Shown: positions 51,337-60,811, numbered from the stretch's first letter. The stretch is DNA of 64,000 nucleotides from Aquitalea aquatica (GCF_013911085.1 NZ_JACERN010000033.1:186001-250000); one strand, 5' to 3'. Numbers and translations are program-made. Notes: generated from the letters alone by a model not told the origin.

Positions 51337-52185
51337 ATGCAAGATCTGCTCGAGCTGATCCATCAGCTGCGTAACGATTACTCCCACGAGATCGTGCGCT
51401 CGCTGATGCTGATCGCCGTATTGCTGCTGATCCGCGTGGTGGTGGGCCGCATCCTGTCCAGCAATGTGAGCGTACCGGTGGAGGAAAGACGTCGCTGGTC
51501 GATTTCCACCCGCAACTTCCTGTTCATTACCGGCCTGGCCGGCATCGGCATGATCTGGGCCAACGAGCTGCAAACCATCGCAGTCTCGATGCTGGCCTTT
51601 GCCGCCGCGCTGATCCTGGCCACCAAGGAGCTGATCCTGTGCGTATCCGGCTTTGTGGTGCGCCACGCTTCCAACAGCTATAGCCTGGGCGATCATATCG
51701 AGGTCGGCACGATACGTGGCCGGGTGGTGGACATCGGCCTCTTGTCGACCACGGTGATGGAGATCGGCCCGCAGCACAATGCGCACCAGATGACCGGGCG
51801 CGCCCTGACCTTTCCCAACAGCCTGTTGCTGTCCAATGCGGTGATCCGGGAAAACTACATGGGCGATTATGTGATGCACATCATCAACATCCCCATGGGC
51901 TATCACATCCCGCCAGCCCGCGCTCAGCGTCTGCTACTGGAAGCCGCCGAACAGCATTGCCAGCAGCATGTGGAGGCCGCGCGCGAACACATGGAACGCA
52001 TGGCCGAGCGCTATCTGGTGGATACGCCATCGGTGGAGCCGCGCATCGGCATGCAGGCAGCGGATGAAAAGCGCTACCAGTTGATCTTGCGCATCGCCAT
52101 TCCGGCCAAGGAAAGGCAACGTATCGAGCAGGCCATCATTCACCAGTTCATGGAACAGTGCTATCCGGACATTCCGGCCAAATAA
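51337..52185 (+). CDS. Small-conductance mechanosensitive channel family protein (MscS)
   Basis: 282 residues. Hydrophobic helices at about 20-38 and 62-80 lead into the pore-lining helix (AVSMLAFAAALILATKELILCVSGFV). The MscS beta domain follows with SYSLGDHIEVGTIRGRVVDIGLLSTTVMEI, of which LGDHIEVGTIRGRVVDIGL is diagnostic, then RALTFPNSLLLSNAVIREN. The C-terminal helical part (RLLLEAAEQHCQQHVEAAREHMERMA) is unusually glutamine- and histidine-rich. It should protect against osmotic downshock, though small MscS paralogues can differ in role. It is close behind prfC. Confidence 0.9.
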   Translation: MQDLLELIHQLRNDYSHEIVRSLMLIAVLLLIRVVVGRILSSNVSVPVEERRRWSISTRNFLFITGLAGIGMIWANELQTIAVSMLAFAAALILATKELILCVSGFVVRHASNSYSLGDHIEVGTIRGRVVDIGLLSTTVMEIGPQHNAHQMTGRALTFPNSLLLSNAVIRENYMGDYVMHIINIPMGYHIPPARAQRLLLEAAEQHCQQHVEAAREHMERMAERYLVDTPSVEPRIGMQAADEKRYQLILRIAIPAKERQRIEQAIIHQFMEQCYPDIPAK

Positions 52186-52245
52186 TTAGAGCTGAAACTC
52201 CAAACAGCAGTTATAATTCCGACTCGCCCCATCGTCCGGTGCCCC

Positions 52246-52893
52246 ATGAGCAAACCTCGCATCAAAACCTACGACCGCATCATTCTGGAAAGCCTGAAAC
52301 TGTTCAATGAACAGGGCGAGCGCAACATCACCACCAACCATATCGCCGCTCACCTGGGCATCAGCCCGGGCAATCTGTACTACCACTTCCGCAACAAGGA
52401 AGAGATCGTCTACCAGATTTTCCTGATGTACCGCGACTTCATCAACGAACGGCTGGCGGTACCGGAAGCGCGCGACATGACAGTGGCCGACCTGGTCAAC
52501 TACCTGGACACCGCCTTTCTGGCGATGTGGCAGTTCCGTTTCATGTTCTACGACCTGCCGGGCATGCTGGCGCGCAGCCCGCAGTTGCAGTCGGAGTATC
52601 ACCAGTTCGTCAATACCGAACTCAAGGGCATTCTGGGCGAACACTTCCGCGAATTCATCCGCCTGGGCCTGCTGAAGATGGACGAAGACGACATCGAAGC
52701 GGTCAGCATCAATATCTGGCTGGTGGTGAAGTTCTGGTTTGCCTTCGAGCAGACCTCGCGCCCCAAATCGCCCATTACCGAAGCCTCCGGTCATCGCGGC
52801 GTGCGCCAGGTGATGGCCTTGCTCAAGCCCTATGTACAGCCGGATTTCATGGCGGCCTTCCAGCAGCTGAGCGAACGCCACGCTGGCCGCTAA
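52246..52893 (+). CDS. TetR family transcriptional regulator
   Basis: 215 residues. The N-terminal helix-turn-helix is RIILESLKLFNEQGERNITTNHIAAHLGISPGNLYYHFRNKEEI, with GISPGNLYYHFRNKEEI as the TetR signature. The ligand domain (60-215) is aromatic-rich (FLAMWQFRFMFYDLPGMLARSP), which suggests a hydrophobic ligand. It is a separate plus-strand gene; divergent targets are not obvious, since the convergent alcohol dehydrogenase lies downstream. A role in fatty acid or PHB-related control is possible but unproven. Confidence 0.92.
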   Translation: MSKPRIKTYDRIILESLKLFNEQGERNITTNHIAAHLGISPGNLYYHFRNKEEIVYQIFLMYRDFINERLAVPEARDMTVADLVNYLDTAFLAMWQFRFMFYDLPGMLARSPQLQSEYHQFVNTELKGILGEHFREFIRLGLLKMDEDDIEAVSINIWLVVKFWFAFEQTSRPKSPITEASGHRGVRQVMALLKPYVQPDFMAAFQQLSERHAGR

Positions 52894-52910
52894 CCGCCGC
52901 CTGCACAAGA

Positions 52911-52945
52911 AAAAGGCCGCCGCCCCACGGGACGACGGCCTTTGT
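52911..52945. terminator. Bidirectional terminator between tetR and the alcohol dehydrogenase gene
   Basis: AAAGGCCG and CGGCCTTT form the stem base (about 52912-52943), with A-rich and T-rich ends in the two directions. The inner part of the stem (CCG/CGA, loop CCCCACGGGA) is imperfect. Confidence 0.75.
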
Positions 52946-52977
52946 TGTTTCAGCCAGCCGGACTGGCCGGCCCATGC

Positions 52978-54075
52978 TCAGGGACGGATGGCGATCTTCA
53001 GCACGCCGTCGCGCTGGTGAGCAAACAGATCGTAAGCAGCTTCGATATCATCCAGCGCATACTGGTGGGTCACCAGCGGCCCCAGATCCACCCGGCCCGA
53101 GGCAATCACCCCCATCAGCCGGCGCATGCGCTCCTTGCCACCCGGACACAGCGCGGTGTTGATCTTGTGGTCGCCCAGGCCTGCGGCAAACGCCCCCAAT
53201 GGAATGGTCAGGTCGCTGGAGTACACCCCCAGGCTGGACAAGGTGCCGCCAGGCTTGAGCACCCGCAAGGCCGAGGCAAAGGTTTGCTGCGTCCCCAGCG
53301 CCTCGATGGCCGAATCTGCCCCGCGCCCGCCGGTCAGTTTCATCACCTCGTCCACCACATCGCACTGGGTGAAATTGAGGGTGACATCCGCCCCCATCAG
53401 CCGCGAGATCCCCAGGCGGTGATCATTGCCATCCACCGCGATGATGGTGGTGGCCCCCAGCAGGCGCGCGCCGGCCGTGGCACACAGGCCGATCGGCCCT
53501 TGGGCAAACACCACCATGGTGTCGCCAATGCGGATATTGGCGTTTTCTGCGCCCTTGAATCCGGTGGACATGATGTCCGGACACATCAGCACCTGCTCGT
53601 CGGTCAGCCCATCCGGAATCGGCGACAGATTGGCCTGGGCATCCGGCACCAGTACGTACTCGGCCTGGGTGCCGTCGATAAGGTTGCCAAAGCGCCAGCC
53701 CGCCGTGGCCTTGTAGCCGTGGCAGCCACATTTGCCGGAGGCAATCAGATAGCTGCCATCCTGCGAAGCCACGCCATCCTGCGCGGCGTAAGAATTGAAG
53801 TTGGGGCAGATGGCCCCGGCAATCACCCGCTGACCTTCCTGATAACCACTGACCGCGCTACCCAGCTTTTCGATGATGCCCACCGGCTCATGGCCGATAG
53901 TCAGGCCCGGCGCCACCGGGTATTCACCCTTGAGGATATGCACATCGGTACCGCAGATGGTGGTGGTGGTGATGCGGATCAGTGCATCGTTGGGGCCTAC
54001 ATCCGGGATGGGTTTCTCGGCGATTTCAATCCGGCCGGGGGCGACGAAAACTGCTGCTTTCATCATGCTGCTCAT
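52978..54075 (-). CDS. Zinc-dependent secondary alcohol dehydrogenase (MDR family)
   Basis: 365 residues from ATG 54075, behind AGGAGA. The catalytic zinc residues are in TICGTDVHIL (Cys) and GHEPVGIIEKLG (His-Glu). The four-cysteine structural zinc loop of most MDR alcohol dehydrogenases is absent; the region GWRFGNLIDGTQAEYVLV resembles the isopropanol-type enzymes of Clostridium and Thermoanaerobacter, which also lack it. The end of the second nucleotide strand reads IIAVDGNDHR, whose aspartate favours NAD(H) over NADP(H). It should oxidise short secondary alcohols or reduce ketones. It is a single-gene unit. Confidence 0.9.
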   Translation of the reverse strand: MSSMMKAAVFVAPGRIEIAEKPIPDVGPNDALIRITTTTICGTDVHILKGEYPVAPGLTIGHEPVGIIEKLGSAVSGYQEGQRVIAGAICPNFNSYAAQDGVASQDGSYLIASGKCGCHGYKATAGWRFGNLIDGTQAEYVLVPDAQANLSPIPDGLTDEQVLMCPDIMSTGFKGAENANIRIGDTMVVFAQGPIGLCATAGARLLGATTIIAVDGNDHRLGISRLMGADVTLNFTQCDVVDEVMKLTGGRGADSAIEALGTQQTFASALRVLKPGGTLSSLGVYSSDLTIPLGAFAAGLGDHKINTALCPGGKERMRRLMGVIASGRVDLGPLVTHQYALDDIEAAYDLFAHQRDGVLKIAIRP

Positions 54076-54234
54076 AGTGATCTCCTGTGTGAGAGATGCA
54101 ATGCACGCAGTACCGCAGCGTGGCAAGGCTGCCAGCGCGCGGCAACATCACCGTCCGTTGCCGGACGGGTATCACACTGAGGCAGCACCATCCGCCAATG
54201 GTTTCCCCTACCCCAGCAAAACAGCCTGCCTGGC

Positions 54235-55386
54235 TCAGCCAAACTGCCTTCTGAACAACAGCAGGCCGCTGCCAAACACCAGCAGGCCGATGCCGCTCAT
54301 GCCCAGAATGGCTGGCTGCAGTTCTGCCAAGCCCTGTCCCTTTAGCAGCACGCCAAAGGCAATGTCCAGATAGTAGTGCAAGGGCGAGGCATACATCAGC
54401 CCGCGCAACCACACCGGCATGGCTTCCGGCGGCGTCCAGGCGCCGGACAGAAACAGCATGGGCGCCAGAATCAGGATAGACAACATCCCTGCCTGTGCCA
54501 GATTGCGCGCAATGGTGGCGGCAAACAGCCCCAGCCCGGCGGTGGTGAATACATAGAGGCCGGACAAGGCAAAAAACAGCAGCAAGCTGCCCTTTACCGG
54601 AATGGCAAACAGCGGAATCAGGATCAGGAACAAGCTGAGCGCCACGCCACACAAGATGACGCCGGTCATCGACACCACCTTGGGAAACAGGATGCCAAAC
54701 GGTGACAGCGGCGACACGATCAGCTGTTCCACCGTGCCACGCTCCTTCTCGCGCACCAGCGCGGCAGCCGGCAGCAGCACGGCAAATACGGTGGCGATAT
54801 TGAGCATCTCGGCCACGCCCATGAACCAGCTGTCCTGCTGGTTCGGGTTGTACCAGACGCGGATGTCGTTCTGCACTGTCGGCAAGCTGGCCGCAGCCTT
54901 GTCGTCCAGCCCCAGCCGCCGCATGGCGGACTCCAGTCCGTACTGGCTGACAATCTGCTGGGCATGGCTGGTGGCCAGAAATCCCAACACCGAATTGGTG
55001 GTATCCACTTGCATGGCGATGCTGGTGGGCTGGCCGCCAGCCAGCTGCTTGCCGAATTGCGGCGGCACCGACAACACCAGCATGGCACGGCCCTGATCCA
55101 GCGCCGCCAGTGCCGCCGTATCCTGCCCCACCGAGCCATCCATGCGGAAATAAGGTGACTGGAAGCGGGACAACAGTTCGCGCGACTGCGGGCTATGGTC
55201 CATGTCCTGCACCAGGGTGGCCGCATGATTCAGCGACAGCGACACGCCAGAGGCTGCCAGAAAGATATCGGCGGTAAAGGCATAGACAATGAAGGCCAGC
55301 AAGACCCGGTCGCGGCCCAGTTGCTTCAGCTCTTTCACCAGCATCACGGCGAAGCGCCGCCAGGCCAGTTGCCAATCTGCTTTCAT
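54235..55386 (-). CDS. ABC-2 type exporter permease (second permease)
   Basis: 383 residues from ATG 55386. An N-terminal helix (VLLAFIVYAFTADIFLAASG) leads to a large periplasmic domain (about 50-170), then five membrane helices (about 180-375). ALVREKERGTVEQLIVSPLSPFGILFPKVV is the ABC-2 coupling region (note REKERGTVEQLIVSP). The protein resembles YhhJ/YbhR. It overlaps the first permease gene by four bases and is the last gene of the tripartite exporter operon. Substrate is unknown; related systems export cationic drugs or other toxic compounds. Confidence 0.9.
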   Translation of the reverse strand: MKADWQLAWRRFAVMLVKELKQLGRDRVLLAFIVYAFTADIFLAASGVSLSLNHAATLVQDMDHSPQSRELLSRFQSPYFRMDGSVGQDTAALAALDQGRAMLVLSVPPQFGKQLAGGQPTSIAMQVDTTNSVLGFLATSHAQQIVSQYGLESAMRRLGLDDKAAASLPTVQNDIRVWYNPNQQDSWFMGVAEMLNIATVFAVLLPAAALVREKERGTVEQLIVSPLSPFGILFPKVVSMTGVILCGVALSLFLILIPLFAIPVKGSLLLFFALSGLYVFTTAGLGLFAATIARNLAQAGMLSILILAPMLFLSGAWTPPEAMPVWLRGLMYASPLHYYLDIAFGVLLKGQGLAELQPAILGMSGIGLLVFGSGLLLFRRQFG

Positions 55387-56537
55387 GTATTTGGCCTCTT
55401 GCTGAATAGTCGATAACCGATGGCAAACAACAGGCAGGCATAGACCGCCAGAATGGCCAGCGGTCGCCACAGCGACAACAACCCCACCCCCTTGAGGAAG
55501 CAGCCCACCACGATGTCGGTGTAATACATGGCAGGCATCAGCTGCGCTACCAGCCGCGCACCAGAGCCCAGCGATACGATAGGAATAATCAGCCCGGAGT
55601 ACAGCACCGCCGGAATCATGGTCACCACCATGGTGACGATCATCGCCGCCACCTGCGTGCGCACCAGCACCGACACCAAGAGGCCGATGCCGGTGGTGCA
55701 CAGCACGTACACCAGCGTGGCTGGCAGGAAAAACAGCAGGCTGCCCTTGAACGGCACCTGGTATAGCAATACCGCCAGCAGCCACAGCAACAGGATGTTG
55801 ACGCTGGAAATGGCCACATAGGGCGCCAGCTTGCCTACCAGAAATTCGCCACGGCTGACATTGGAGGCGTAGATATTGAAGATAGAGCCATTTTCCTTTT
55901 CCCGCACCACACCCAGCGCCGTCAGGAAGGGCGGCGACAGCATCAGGATCACCATGATCAGCTTGGGGGCCAGCGACCAGATGCTGGACACGCTCTGGTT
56001 GTAGAGATAGCGCGACTCCAGCGCGATGGGCGTGAGCTGCGCCAGTGCGTCCTGCTGCGACAGGCCCGTGGCATGCGATACCGCCTGCGCCACGGCTGCC
56101 AGGCTGAAGGCGGCATTGATGGCGGTGACATAGCCCTTGGTGGTCATGGCCCGACTGGGAAAGCTGCCATCCACCAGCGTCTGAATGGCGGCCGGCCGCC
56201 CCTGCGCCAGGCTCTTGCCAAACTGCGGCGGAATCACCAACACCACCCGCACCTCGCCCGAGCCAATCAACTGCCCGGCCATGCGTTCGTCGCCGGCATA
56301 GCCGTGAAAACGGAAATAACGCGAGTCAATAAAGCGGTAAGCATAATCACGGCTGGCGGCACTGCGATCGTGATCCACCACGGCAAACGGGATGTTTTCC
56401 ACATCCAGCGACAAGCCATAACCGAATAGCAGCATCAACAGCGCCGGCACCACAAAAGCCAGCGAGAAGAACAACCGGTCGCGCACGATTTCGCGCCACT
56501 CTTTGGCGGCGATGGCCAAGATACGCTGCAGATTCAT
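55383..56537 (-). CDS. ABC-2 type exporter permease (first permease)
   Basis: 384 residues with the same layout as its neighbour: N-terminal helix (LFFSLAFVVPALLMLLFGYG), periplasmic domain, then VVREKENGSIFNIYASNVSRGEFLVGKL and five helices. It resembles YbhS. The pair of non-identical permeases should form a heterodimer beneath the HlyD-TolC conduit. Four-base overlaps exist with the ATPase gene in front and the second permease gene behind. Confidence 0.9.
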   Translation of the reverse strand: MNLQRILAIAAKEWREIVRDRLFFSLAFVVPALLMLLFGYGLSLDVENIPFAVVDHDRSAASRDYAYRFIDSRYFRFHGYAGDERMAGQLIGSGEVRVVLVIPPQFGKSLAQGRPAAIQTLVDGSFPSRAMTTKGYVTAINAAFSLAAVAQAVSHATGLSQQDALAQLTPIALESRYLYNQSVSSIWSLAPKLIMVILMLSPPFLTALGVVREKENGSIFNIYASNVSRGEFLVGKLAPYVAISSVNILLLWLLAVLLYQVPFKGSLLFFLPATLVYVLCTTGIGLLVSVLVRTQVAAMIVTMVVTMIPAVLYSGLIIPIVSLGSGARLVAQLMPAMYYTDIVVGCFLKGVGLLSLWRPLAILAVYACLLFAIGYRLFSKRPNT

Positions 56538-58477
56538 GGGCTCCCTTTCTGTGCGGCTTTCTGCGCCTCCAGCTGGCCGACCCGCTGCACGAACACATCT
56601 TCCATGCTGATCGGGCGCACTTGCGGCGGCTGCCCCACCCCGAGCCCGCGCAATACCATCCCCAGCCGCTCGGTCTCCAGCGTCAACACATGCAAGGCAG
56701 TGCCATATGGCGAGACATTGGCAAAACCAGCCTGGCGCAATGGAGCCACCAGTGCGGCGGCGTTATCCGCGCGAACCTGATAAAGCTGGCCAAGCTCGGT
56801 GAGCAACTGCTGCTTCATGGCATGGGGCGAGGCATCCGCCACCACGCGCCCGGCGAACATCAAGGCCAGATGGTCGCAATGTTCGGCTTCACTCATGTAA
56901 TGGGTAGTCACCAGCATGGCCACGCCATCCAGCCGCGACAGCCGGAACAGGATGTCCCAGAAGGCGCGGCGGCCCAGCGGATCCACCCCGCTGGTGGGCT
57001 CATCCAGAAACAGCACCCGCGGCTGATGTACCAGGGCGCAGCCCAGTGCCAGACGCTGACGCAGGCCCATCGGCAAGGTGCTGGCCAGATCGTTTTCGTG
57101 ACCATGCAGGCCAGCCATGTCCAGAATCCATGCCAGCCGTAGCGCGGTTTGCTGGCGATTCAGCCCGTAGATACCGGCATACAGGCGGATGTTTTCCACC
57201 ACGCTCAGGTCCAGATACAGCGAAAACGCCTGCGACATATAACCGATACGCGCCTTGATCAGCGCCCCGGCCTGCTTCATGTCGGCTCCGGCCACCATCC
57301 CGCTGCCACTGCTGGGTGGCAGAATGCCAGTCAGCATCTTGATAGCCGTGGTCTTGCCAGCACCGTTGGCACCCAGCAAGCCGAAAATTTCACCCTGCCG
57401 CACCTGGAAACTGACATCACCCACAGCAACAAAATCGCCAAAACGCTTGCTCAGCCCCTTGGCCTCGATAGCCAGCGCGCTGCTATCCAGTGCTTGGCGT
57501 GGTGCGGCCAGCGCGGCCAGAGTCTGCGCCTGCTGGCCGTTAGCACCCGGTGTGGCCAGCAGAGCCACGAATACGTCTTCCAGCTCCGGCTCCAGCACAT
57601 CCAGCTGCTGGCAGTCCAGCCCAGCCAGCACGGTGCTCACCCGGCCACGGGCCTGCTCTGCCGACATATCGGGCAGAAACAGTCGAATGGCGGGACCCAT
57701 CGCCTCGCATTGTCCGGCGATGGCACTCAGGCGGCGCATGGCTTCCAGTTGCGGTTCGGCACGGCACAGCACGATGCTACCCGGCGCACGCTGCAGAATC
57801 TCCGCCGGGCTGCCCTCGGCCAGTTTCTGCCCCTGATGCAGCACACTCATGCGGGTAAAGCGGCTGGCTTCATCCATATAGGCGGTGGACACCAGCGCGG
57901 TCAGCCCCTGGCTGGCGATCAGTTCGGCCAGAATGGCCCAGAAATCGCGCCGGGATACCGGATCGACCCCGGTGGTGGGTTCATCCAGAATGATCAGCTG
58001 CGGCGCGTGGATCAGCGTGCACACCAAGCCCAGCTTCTGCTTCATGCCGCCGGACAATTGTTTCATCGGTCGCTGGCGGAAGGCGGCCAGCCGGGTGATG
58101 GTCAGCAGTTGCTCCTTGCGCGCGGCCGCCTCTGCGCGTGGTACCAGCCGCAACCGGGCGAAGAAATCAACATTTTCTTCTACAGACAGATCACCATACA
58201 GGTTCTGTCCCAGACCTTGCGGCATCAGGCCGATGCGGTCCTTGATGGCCTCGGCGCTACGCTCGCTGTCGAGCAACTGGCCAAATACCTCCAGCTGGCC
58301 TTGCTCGTAGGACAAGACACCGGCCACCGCCTTCATCAGGCTGGATTTGCCGGCACCATCGGGGCCGATCAGCCCGTACAGCTCGCCGCGCTGCACGGCC
58401 AGGTCAAGGCCGCTGACTGCCAGATGGCCGGCATAGCGCTTGCCAAAGCCACTGGCGCGGATGATGGTGTCAGCCAT
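56534..58477 (-). CDS. ABC exporter ATPase, two nucleotide-binding domains fused
   Basis: 647 residues from ATG 58477 (MADTIIRASGFGKRYAGHLA). Domain 1 has Walker A GPDGAGKSS, signature LSGGMKQ and Walker B LIILDEPTTGVD. Domain 2 (from about residue 335) has Walker A GANGAGKTT and Walker B VLFLDEPTSGVD, but its signature is LPMGLRQR instead of LSGGxxQ. This asymmetry is known in YbhF/RbbA-like fusions and suggests one strong and one weak ATP site. It drives the two permeases encoded downstream. It lacks the C-terminal membrane domain of RbbA. Confidence 0.92.
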   Translation of the reverse strand: MADTIIRASGFGKRYAGHLAVSGLDLAVQRGELYGLIGPDGAGKSSLMKAVAGVLSYEQGQLEVFGQLLDSERSAEAIKDRIGLMPQGLGQNLYGDLSVEENVDFFARLRLVPRAEAAARKEQLLTITRLAAFRQRPMKQLSGGMKQKLGLVCTLIHAPQLIILDEPTTGVDPVSRRDFWAILAELIASQGLTALVSTAYMDEASRFTRMSVLHQGQKLAEGSPAEILQRAPGSIVLCRAEPQLEAMRRLSAIAGQCEAMGPAIRLFLPDMSAEQARGRVSTVLAGLDCQQLDVLEPELEDVFVALLATPGANGQQAQTLAALAAPRQALDSSALAIEAKGLSKRFGDFVAVGDVSFQVRQGEIFGLLGANGAGKTTAIKMLTGILPPSSGSGMVAGADMKQAGALIKARIGYMSQAFSLYLDLSVVENIRLYAGIYGLNRQQTALRLAWILDMAGLHGHENDLASTLPMGLRQRLALGCALVHQPRVLFLDEPTSGVDPLGRRAFWDILFRLSRLDGVAMLVTTHYMSEAEHCDHLALMFAGRVVADASPHAMKQQLLTELGQLYQVRADNAAALVAPLRQAGFANVSPYGTALHVLTLETERLGMVLRGLGVGQPPQVRPISMEDVFVQRVGQLEAQKAAQKGSP

Positions 58478-58479
58478 GG

Positions 58480-59391
58480 CTACCAGCGCGGCGCTTGCCA
58501 GGCCACGCCGTCCTTCCAGCGGATGACTGCATCGGCTGGCAAGCCGGGAGTCAGTCGCCATGCCGGGTTGTTGGCCAGAGCCAGTTTGACCGCATACACC
58601 AGCTTGACCCGCTCATCCGGTGTCTGCACCTCCTTGGGGGTGAATTCGGCACGGGCGGCAATATGGCTGACCGTGGCGGCAAAGGCTTGTTGCGGGAAGG
58701 CATCGGTATAGATCTGTGCCGGCAAGCCCAGCCGGACCTTGCCGATCTGGTTTTCCGGCACATAGACCTTGAGATAGAGCCGGTTCAGATCGACGATTTC
58801 CACCACCGCGCCACCTGCTGCCAGCATCTCGCCCGGCTCGCGCAAGCGCGTACTGACCATGCCGCCGGATGGGGCTTTCAGTTGCAGCTCCTGCAGTACT
58901 GCGGATGTTTCGGCCACGGCGGCAGCGGCCTGATGAATCTGCTCGGCCGCCTGGGTACGCTGGCTGCGTGCGCTGATGGCAGCCAGTTGCATCTGCTCGG
59001 CATGCATGCGGTCCACCGAGCCGCGGGCCAGCAGGTCGGCAAAACGGGCGGCATCCTTGTCGGCCTGGGCGGCAACGGCACTGGCGCGCTGCTGCTGTGC
59101 CTGGGCCGCAGCCAGCGCGGCGCGGGCCGCCGCCAGCCGCGCGGTCAACTCGTCTGAGCTCAGGCGGGCCAGCAGTTGGCCGCTGCTGACCACATCCCCT
59201 TCACGCACCCGCACCTCGGCCAGCCGGCCAGGATATTTGGCGGCTACCAGCACGCTATCGCCCTCCAGCCGGCCATTGGCCTGAATCAGCCCCTCCGGCA
59301 GGCCGCGATCGCGCGACTGCCACACGCCATAAGCCACCGCCCCCGCCAAGACCAGCCCAAGGCCGGCCCATACCAGCTTGCTCTTGTTCAT
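58480..59391 (-). CDS. HlyD family periplasmic adaptor subunit
   Basis: 303 residues from ATG 59391 (MNKSKLVWAGLGLVLAGAVA), which provides the inner-membrane anchor. A lipoyl-like half motif (KYPGRLAEVRVREGDVVSSGQLLARL), a long alpha hairpin (about 85-165, alanine/glutamine-rich), and the second half (KAPSGGMVSTRLREPGEMLAAGG) follow. It bridges the inner-membrane ABC exporter and TolC. It resembles YhiI/YbhG. It lies one base after the TolC gene and two before the ATPase gene. Confidence 0.93.
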   Translation of the reverse strand: MNKSKLVWAGLGLVLAGAVAYGVWQSRDRGLPEGLIQANGRLEGDSVLVAAKYPGRLAEVRVREGDVVSSGQLLARLSSDELTARLAAARAALAAAQAQQQRASAVAAQADKDAARFADLLARGSVDRMHAEQMQLAAISARSQRTQAAEQIHQAAAAVAETSAVLQELQLKAPSGGMVSTRLREPGEMLAAGGAVVEIVDLNRLYLKVYVPENQIGKVRLGLPAQIYTDAFPQQAFAATVSHIAARAEFTPKEVQTPDERVKLVYAVKLALANNPAWRLTPGLPADAVIRWKDGVAWQAPRW

Positions 59392-59392
59392 G

Positions 59393-60715
59393 TCACAACT
59401 CACCGATAGCCCGTTGCAGTGCCACCACCGCCAGGGCGTGGTCATAGCGGGCGTTGAAAAGATTGCGCTGGCTGTCAGCCCGGCGCGCTTCGGCGACCAG
59501 TACTTCGGTCTGATTGGCCAGACCGTTGCGGTAGCGATCGCGCTGAATGGCCAGATATTCATCCGCCGACTGCAAGGCAGCCTGCGCCACGCTGATGCGT
59601 GCGGCAGCCTCGATCTGCAGGCTGTGGCTGCGCTCGACTTCCAGCCGCACCAGCGACTGTGCTTCGTGCAGCTGGTCTTCCACCGCCATGGCCTGTTCAC
59701 CGATGCTGCCAGCGCGGGCGCGGATCAGGCCGCTGTCAAACAGCGTCCAGCTCACGCCCAGCCCGACCGAGCCGACGCCCTTGCTCACCAGGTAAGGATT
59801 GTTGAGATAGCTGTAGGCGGCATAGGCCCCTACTTGCGGCAGGCTTTCCGCCCGCACGCTGCGGGCGCTGGCCTGCAAGGAGGCCGACCACTCGGCCAGC
59901 GCGGCCAGTTCCGGACGCTGGCGCAATGCCTGCTCGCCCAGCAGCCCCAGCGGGCGCGGCTCATCCGGCAGCGTCACTTCGTCCAGCCGCGCCGGCTGGC
60001 TGAAGTCGCGCCCCAGCAAACGGTTATAAGCAGCCTGGCTCAGGCTTTGCGCCTGCTGCGCCATAATCTGCTTTTGCCTTGCTTCGGCCACCGCCAGTTC
60101 GGCCCCCAGCACATCGCCTCGTGCCACCACGCCTTTGCGGAAGAAATTGTTCACATCACGCTGATAAGCCAGCAAGCTGGCCAGATACTGCTCAGCCACC
60201 GTGGCGGCATGGCCGGCCCGCAGCACATTGAAATAGGCTTCGGCCACCTGCAGGCGAAGTGCCTGACGGGCCTGATCCTGCCCATAGCGGCTGGCATTGC
60301 TGGCGGCAGCCGCCGCCTGTTGCAGGGCACCAAGCTTGCCGCCGGTGTAAACCGGCAGGCTGAGGCGGGCATTGGCAAAGCGCACATCCTCGTCACTCAG
60401 TGGCACATCCACCGCGGCAGGCAAGCGGGCGGCCAGCGCCCCCAGCCCCTGAGTGAGCGGGCTGACATCCAGCCGTGCAGTGGGGGCATGGTCCAGCCGG
60501 CTCCAGCCAGCATCGACGCTGAGCGTGGGGCCGGCTGCCGCCTGGGCCGCCTGTTCCTGCAACTGCGCCGCCCCCACCTTGCGCGCCTCTGCACGCAAGC
60601 TGTTGCTGTTTTGCTCGGCCTGCAGCCAGGCCTGTTGCAAGGATTCGGCCTGGGCGACTGCCGCTGCGATGACCAGACTGAACAGCCAGCAGCGCGAACC
60701 AGAAAAAAATGTCAT
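59393..60715 (-). CDS. TolC family outer-membrane efflux protein
   Basis: 440 residues from ATG 60715 (MTFFSGSRCWLFSLVIAAAVAQAES), giving a normal signal peptide; an in-frame GTG at 60730 is unlikely because it lies in an inverted repeat. Two repeats of the outer-membrane efflux domain are visible, with long helices (QARQALRLQVAEAYFNVLRAGHAA) and strand regions (GVSWTLFDSGLIRARAG). It is the exit channel of the five-gene exporter and the first gene transcribed. Its upstream region is A+T-rich. Confidence 0.93.
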   Translation of the reverse strand: MTFFSGSRCWLFSLVIAAAVAQAESLQQAWLQAEQNSNSLRAEARKVGAAQLQEQAAQAAAGPTLSVDAGWSRLDHAPTARLDVSPLTQGLGALAARLPAAVDVPLSDEDVRFANARLSLPVYTGGKLGALQQAAAAASNASRYGQDQARQALRLQVAEAYFNVLRAGHAATVAEQYLASLLAYQRDVNNFFRKGVVARGDVLGAELAVAEARQKQIMAQQAQSLSQAAYNRLLGRDFSQPARLDEVTLPDEPRPLGLLGEQALRQRPELAALAEWSASLQASARSVRAESLPQVGAYAAYSYLNNPYLVSKGVGSVGLGVSWTLFDSGLIRARAGSIGEQAMAVEDQLHEAQSLVRLEVERSHSLQIEAAARISVAQAALQSADEYLAIQRDRYRNGLANQTEVLVAEARRADSQRNLFNARYDHALAVVALQRAIGEL

Positions 60716-60722
60716 TGCGGTA

Positions 60723-60738
60723 ATGAACACTTATTCAT
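60723..60738. promoter_or_regulatory. Short inverted repeat just upstream of the tolC-like start
   Basis: ATGAA (60723-60727) and TTCAT (60734-60738) flank six bases, eight bases in front of the chosen ATG. It could be a regulator half-site pair over the translation start region; five-base arms may also arise by chance. Confidence 0.3.
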
Positions 60739-60811
60739 CAAGATGGTTTCATTGTATTGCGCTGACAGGAATGGCACTTGCGCTGCATCAGTCATGCTGG
60801 CCATAAAACGC

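Noticed and set aside
49818-51338. 506-codon minus-strand frame opposite prfC
   Set aside because: Antisense shadow of prfC; prfC itself has all release factor 3 motifs.
60716-60730. GTG 60730 as start of the TolC-like protein
   Set aside because: It lies in an inverted repeat and adds residues before a normal signal peptide beginning at ATG 60715.
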